From the NCBI GenBank assembly GCA_021782525.1, contig JAJXUY010000120.1:1-5892 (forward strand): 5,892 nucleotides of DNA. The letters are read 5' to 3'. Position numbers and translations under genes: made by a program. The notes below the pieces were generated by a model. It was not told the DNA's origin. It did not search any database and saw nothing but the letters and a program-made list of their open reading frames with translations. This DNA is from Acidobacteriota bacterium (GTDB taxonomy: Bacteria; Acidobacteriota; Thermoanaerobaculia; Thermoanaerobaculales; Thermoanaerobaculaceae). Below are positions 4,369 through 5,892 of this stretch, one piece after another. Position 1 is the stretch's first letter. Each line of letters opens with the position of its first letter.

Positions 4369-5892
4369 GCCAGCTCGACTGGGCCGTGCTCGCCGCGGCG
4401 CTCGCCGCGATGGTGGGGTACGGCGTCTGGAAGGGCGGGAGGAGCCGCGACACCCAGGCGTATCTGCTCGCCGGGCGCGAGATGCGCTGGGGCACCGTGG
4501 CGCTCTCGATCATGGCGACGCAGGCCTCGGCGATCACGTTCCTGTCCACGCCGGGGCAGGCGTACGCCGACGGCATGCGCTTCGTGCAGTTCTACCTCGG
4601 GTTGCCGCTCGCGATGATCGTGCTGTCGGCGACCGCCGTGCCGATCTACCACCGCCTCAAGGTGTACACCGCGTACGAGTACCTCGAGGGGCGCTTCGAC
4701 CTGAAGACGAGGGCGTTGACGGCGTTCCTCTTCCTGATCCAGCGCGGCCTCGCCGCCGGACTGACGATCTTCGCGCCGTCGCTGATCCTCTCCGTGATCC
4801 TGGGCTGGAACCTCGGCGTGACCGTGCTGGTCATCGGCGCGGCCGTGGTGGTCTACACGACCTCCGGCGGCGCGCGGGCCGTGAGCCGGACCCAGACGCT
4901 GCAGGCGGCGATCATCCTCGCCGGCATGGCCGCCGCGTTCGTGGTCATCGTCACCTCGCTGCCGGCCGGGGTCTCGCTCCTCGACGCCCTGCGGGTCGCC
5001 GGCAAGGCCGGGCGGCTGCGCGCGATCGACCCGTCGTTCTCGCTGACCGACCGCTACACGCTGTGGTCCGGGCTGATCGGCGGCGCGTTCCTGGCGCTCT
5101 CGTACTTCGGCACCGACCAGTCGCAGGTGCAGCGCTACCTCGCCGGCCGCTCGGTGGCCGCGAGCCGGCTCGGCCTGCTCTTCAACGGCATGGCGAAGGT
5201 CCCGATGCAGTTCGGGATCCTCTTCGTCGGCGCGAGCCTCTTCGCCTTCTACCAGTTCGAGGCGCCGCCGGTGTTCTTCAACCCGGTCGAGGTCGCCAAG
5301 GTGCGCTCGTCGCCGCAGGAGGCGCGCTTCGCCGAGCTGGAGGCGCGCTACCGCGAGGCGAGCGTTGCGCAGGAAGCGCGGGCGCGTGCGCTCGCCGTCG
5401 CGCTGCGGGGCTCCGACGGCCCGCGCCAGGCGGAGGCGACCGCGGCGTACCGCGCCGCCGGCAACGCCGCCGCGGCGATCCGCCGCGACGCGATCGGCGT
5501 GATGCACGCCGCGGACCCGGGCGCCGATCCCAGCGACACCAACTACGTGTTTCTCTCCTTCGTCGTGCGCCACCTCCCGGCCGGGCTCGTCGGCCTCGTC
5601 CTCGCGATGGTGTTCGCCGCCTCGATGTCGGCGTCCTCGGCGGAGCTCAACGCGCTCGCCTCGACCACGGTCGTGGACGTGTACCGGCGTCTGCTGAGGC
5701 CCGGGGCGGGGGAGCGGCACTACGTGCTGGTGTCGCGCCTCGCGACCGTGGGATGGGGGGCGTTCGCGGTGCTGTTCGCCGAGTACGCGAGCCGGCTCGG
5801 CTCGCTGATCGAGGCGGTCAACATCCTCGGGTCGCTGTTCTACGGCACGATCCTCGGCGTCTTCCTCGCCGGGTTCTACGTCAAGCGCGTCT
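4365..5892 (+). CDS. SSS-family Na+/solute symporter (3' end outside window)
   Basis: Starts at GTG 4365 and stays open to the right edge; 509 residues are visible. This is a polytopic inner-membrane protein of the sodium:solute symporter family (SGLT-like), using the Na+ gradient to import a small organic solute. Visible marks: the unwound first-core-helix region ATQASAITFLSTPGQAY (51-67), SYFGTDQSQVQRYL (246-259), and the Na+-site serine-rich helix FAASMSASSAELNAL (417-431). About 11 membrane segments are present, roughly at 6-22, 44-64, 73-95, 116-145, 149-168, 181-200, 233-255, 270-297, 395-420, 455-475 and 481-507. Between 298 and 394 is a hydrophilic, Ala/Glu/Arg-rich, mostly helical insertion, which from memory is shared by a subfamily common in Bacteroidota and Acidobacteriota. 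Perhaps 50-100 residues are missing. It probably imports a product of the upstream deacetylase; the solute cannot be named. Confidence 0.95.
   Translation, partial: MSQLDWAVLAAALAAMVGYGVWKGGRSRDTQAYLLAGREMRWGTVALSIMATQASAITFLSTPGQAYADGMRFVQFYLGLPLAMIVLSATAVPIYHRLKVYTAYEYLEGRFDLKTRALTAFLFLIQRGLAAGLTIFAPSLILSVILGWNLGVTVLVIGAAVVVYTTSGGARAVSRTQTLQAAIILAGMAAAFVVIVTSLPAGVSLLDALRVAGKAGRLRAIDPSFSLTDRYTLWSGLIGGAFLALSYFGTDQSQVQRYLAGRSVAASRLGLLFNGMAKVPMQFGILFVGASLFAFYQFEAPPVFFNPVEVAKVRSSPQEARFAELEARYREASVAQEARARALAVALRGSDGPRQAEATAAYRAAGNAAAAIRRDAIGVMHAADPGADPSDTNYVFLSFVVRHLPAGLVGLVLAMVFAASMSASSAELNALASTTVVDVYRRLLRPGAGERHYVLVSRLATVGWGAFAVLFAEYASRLGSLIEAVNILGSLFYGTILGVFLAGFYVKRV

Noticed and set aside
4257..5720. 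A 487-codon minus-strand open frame antisense to the symporter
   Set aside because: The translation is Arg/His/Glu-rich low-complexity sequence; the + strand reads as a textbook SSS transporter over the same bases.

Overview
The window is GC-rich bacterial DNA. All confident genes are on the + strand and almost every codon in them ends in G or C. Gene content and base composition fit an Acidobacteriota-like or Gemmatimonadota-like soil or metagenomic genome: a secreted multidomain PIG-L deacetylase, an SGLT-type symporter with a long soluble insertion, and a degenerate receiver-PilZ protein. This is inferred from style of gene content, not from a marker gene.

Layout. (1) Positions 3-179 hold the 3' end of an unrecognised gene. 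(2) Positions 180-561 carry no convincing gene; they hold a 17-bp perfect-armed inverted repeat and a G-run/C-run hairpin. (3) Positions 562-1311 encode a pseudo-receiver + PilZ protein, a likely c-di-GMP sensor. (4) A 128-bp spacer with a GC-rich stem-loop and a possible -10 box leads to a strong Shine-Dalgarno and (5) an exported 829-aa PIG-L/LmbE-type deacetylase at 1440-3929. (6) Positions about 3943-4253 form a mosaic of short tandem repeats: an octamer block, then several heptamer families in blocks of about four units. One purine-rich/pyrimidine-rich pair is inverted, and the last family has a 42-nt higher-order period. (7) The array runs without a stop into a short single-pass membrane ORF ending at 4368. 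(8) The stop of that ORF overlaps the GTG start of an SSS-family Na+/solute symporter, which runs off the right edge.

Functionally, deacetylase, small membrane protein and symporter look like one module: a secreted enzyme hydrolyses an N-acylated (perhaps acetylated sugar-like) substrate outside the cytoplasm, and the symporter imports a product. The substrate cannot be read from the sequence. The PilZ gene looks like an independent unit.

The least ordinary part is the repeat mosaic at 3943-4253. It interrupts the deacetylase/symporter module, has lower codon third-position GC than the genes around it, and supplies the whole N-terminal part of the small membrane ORF as it now reads.
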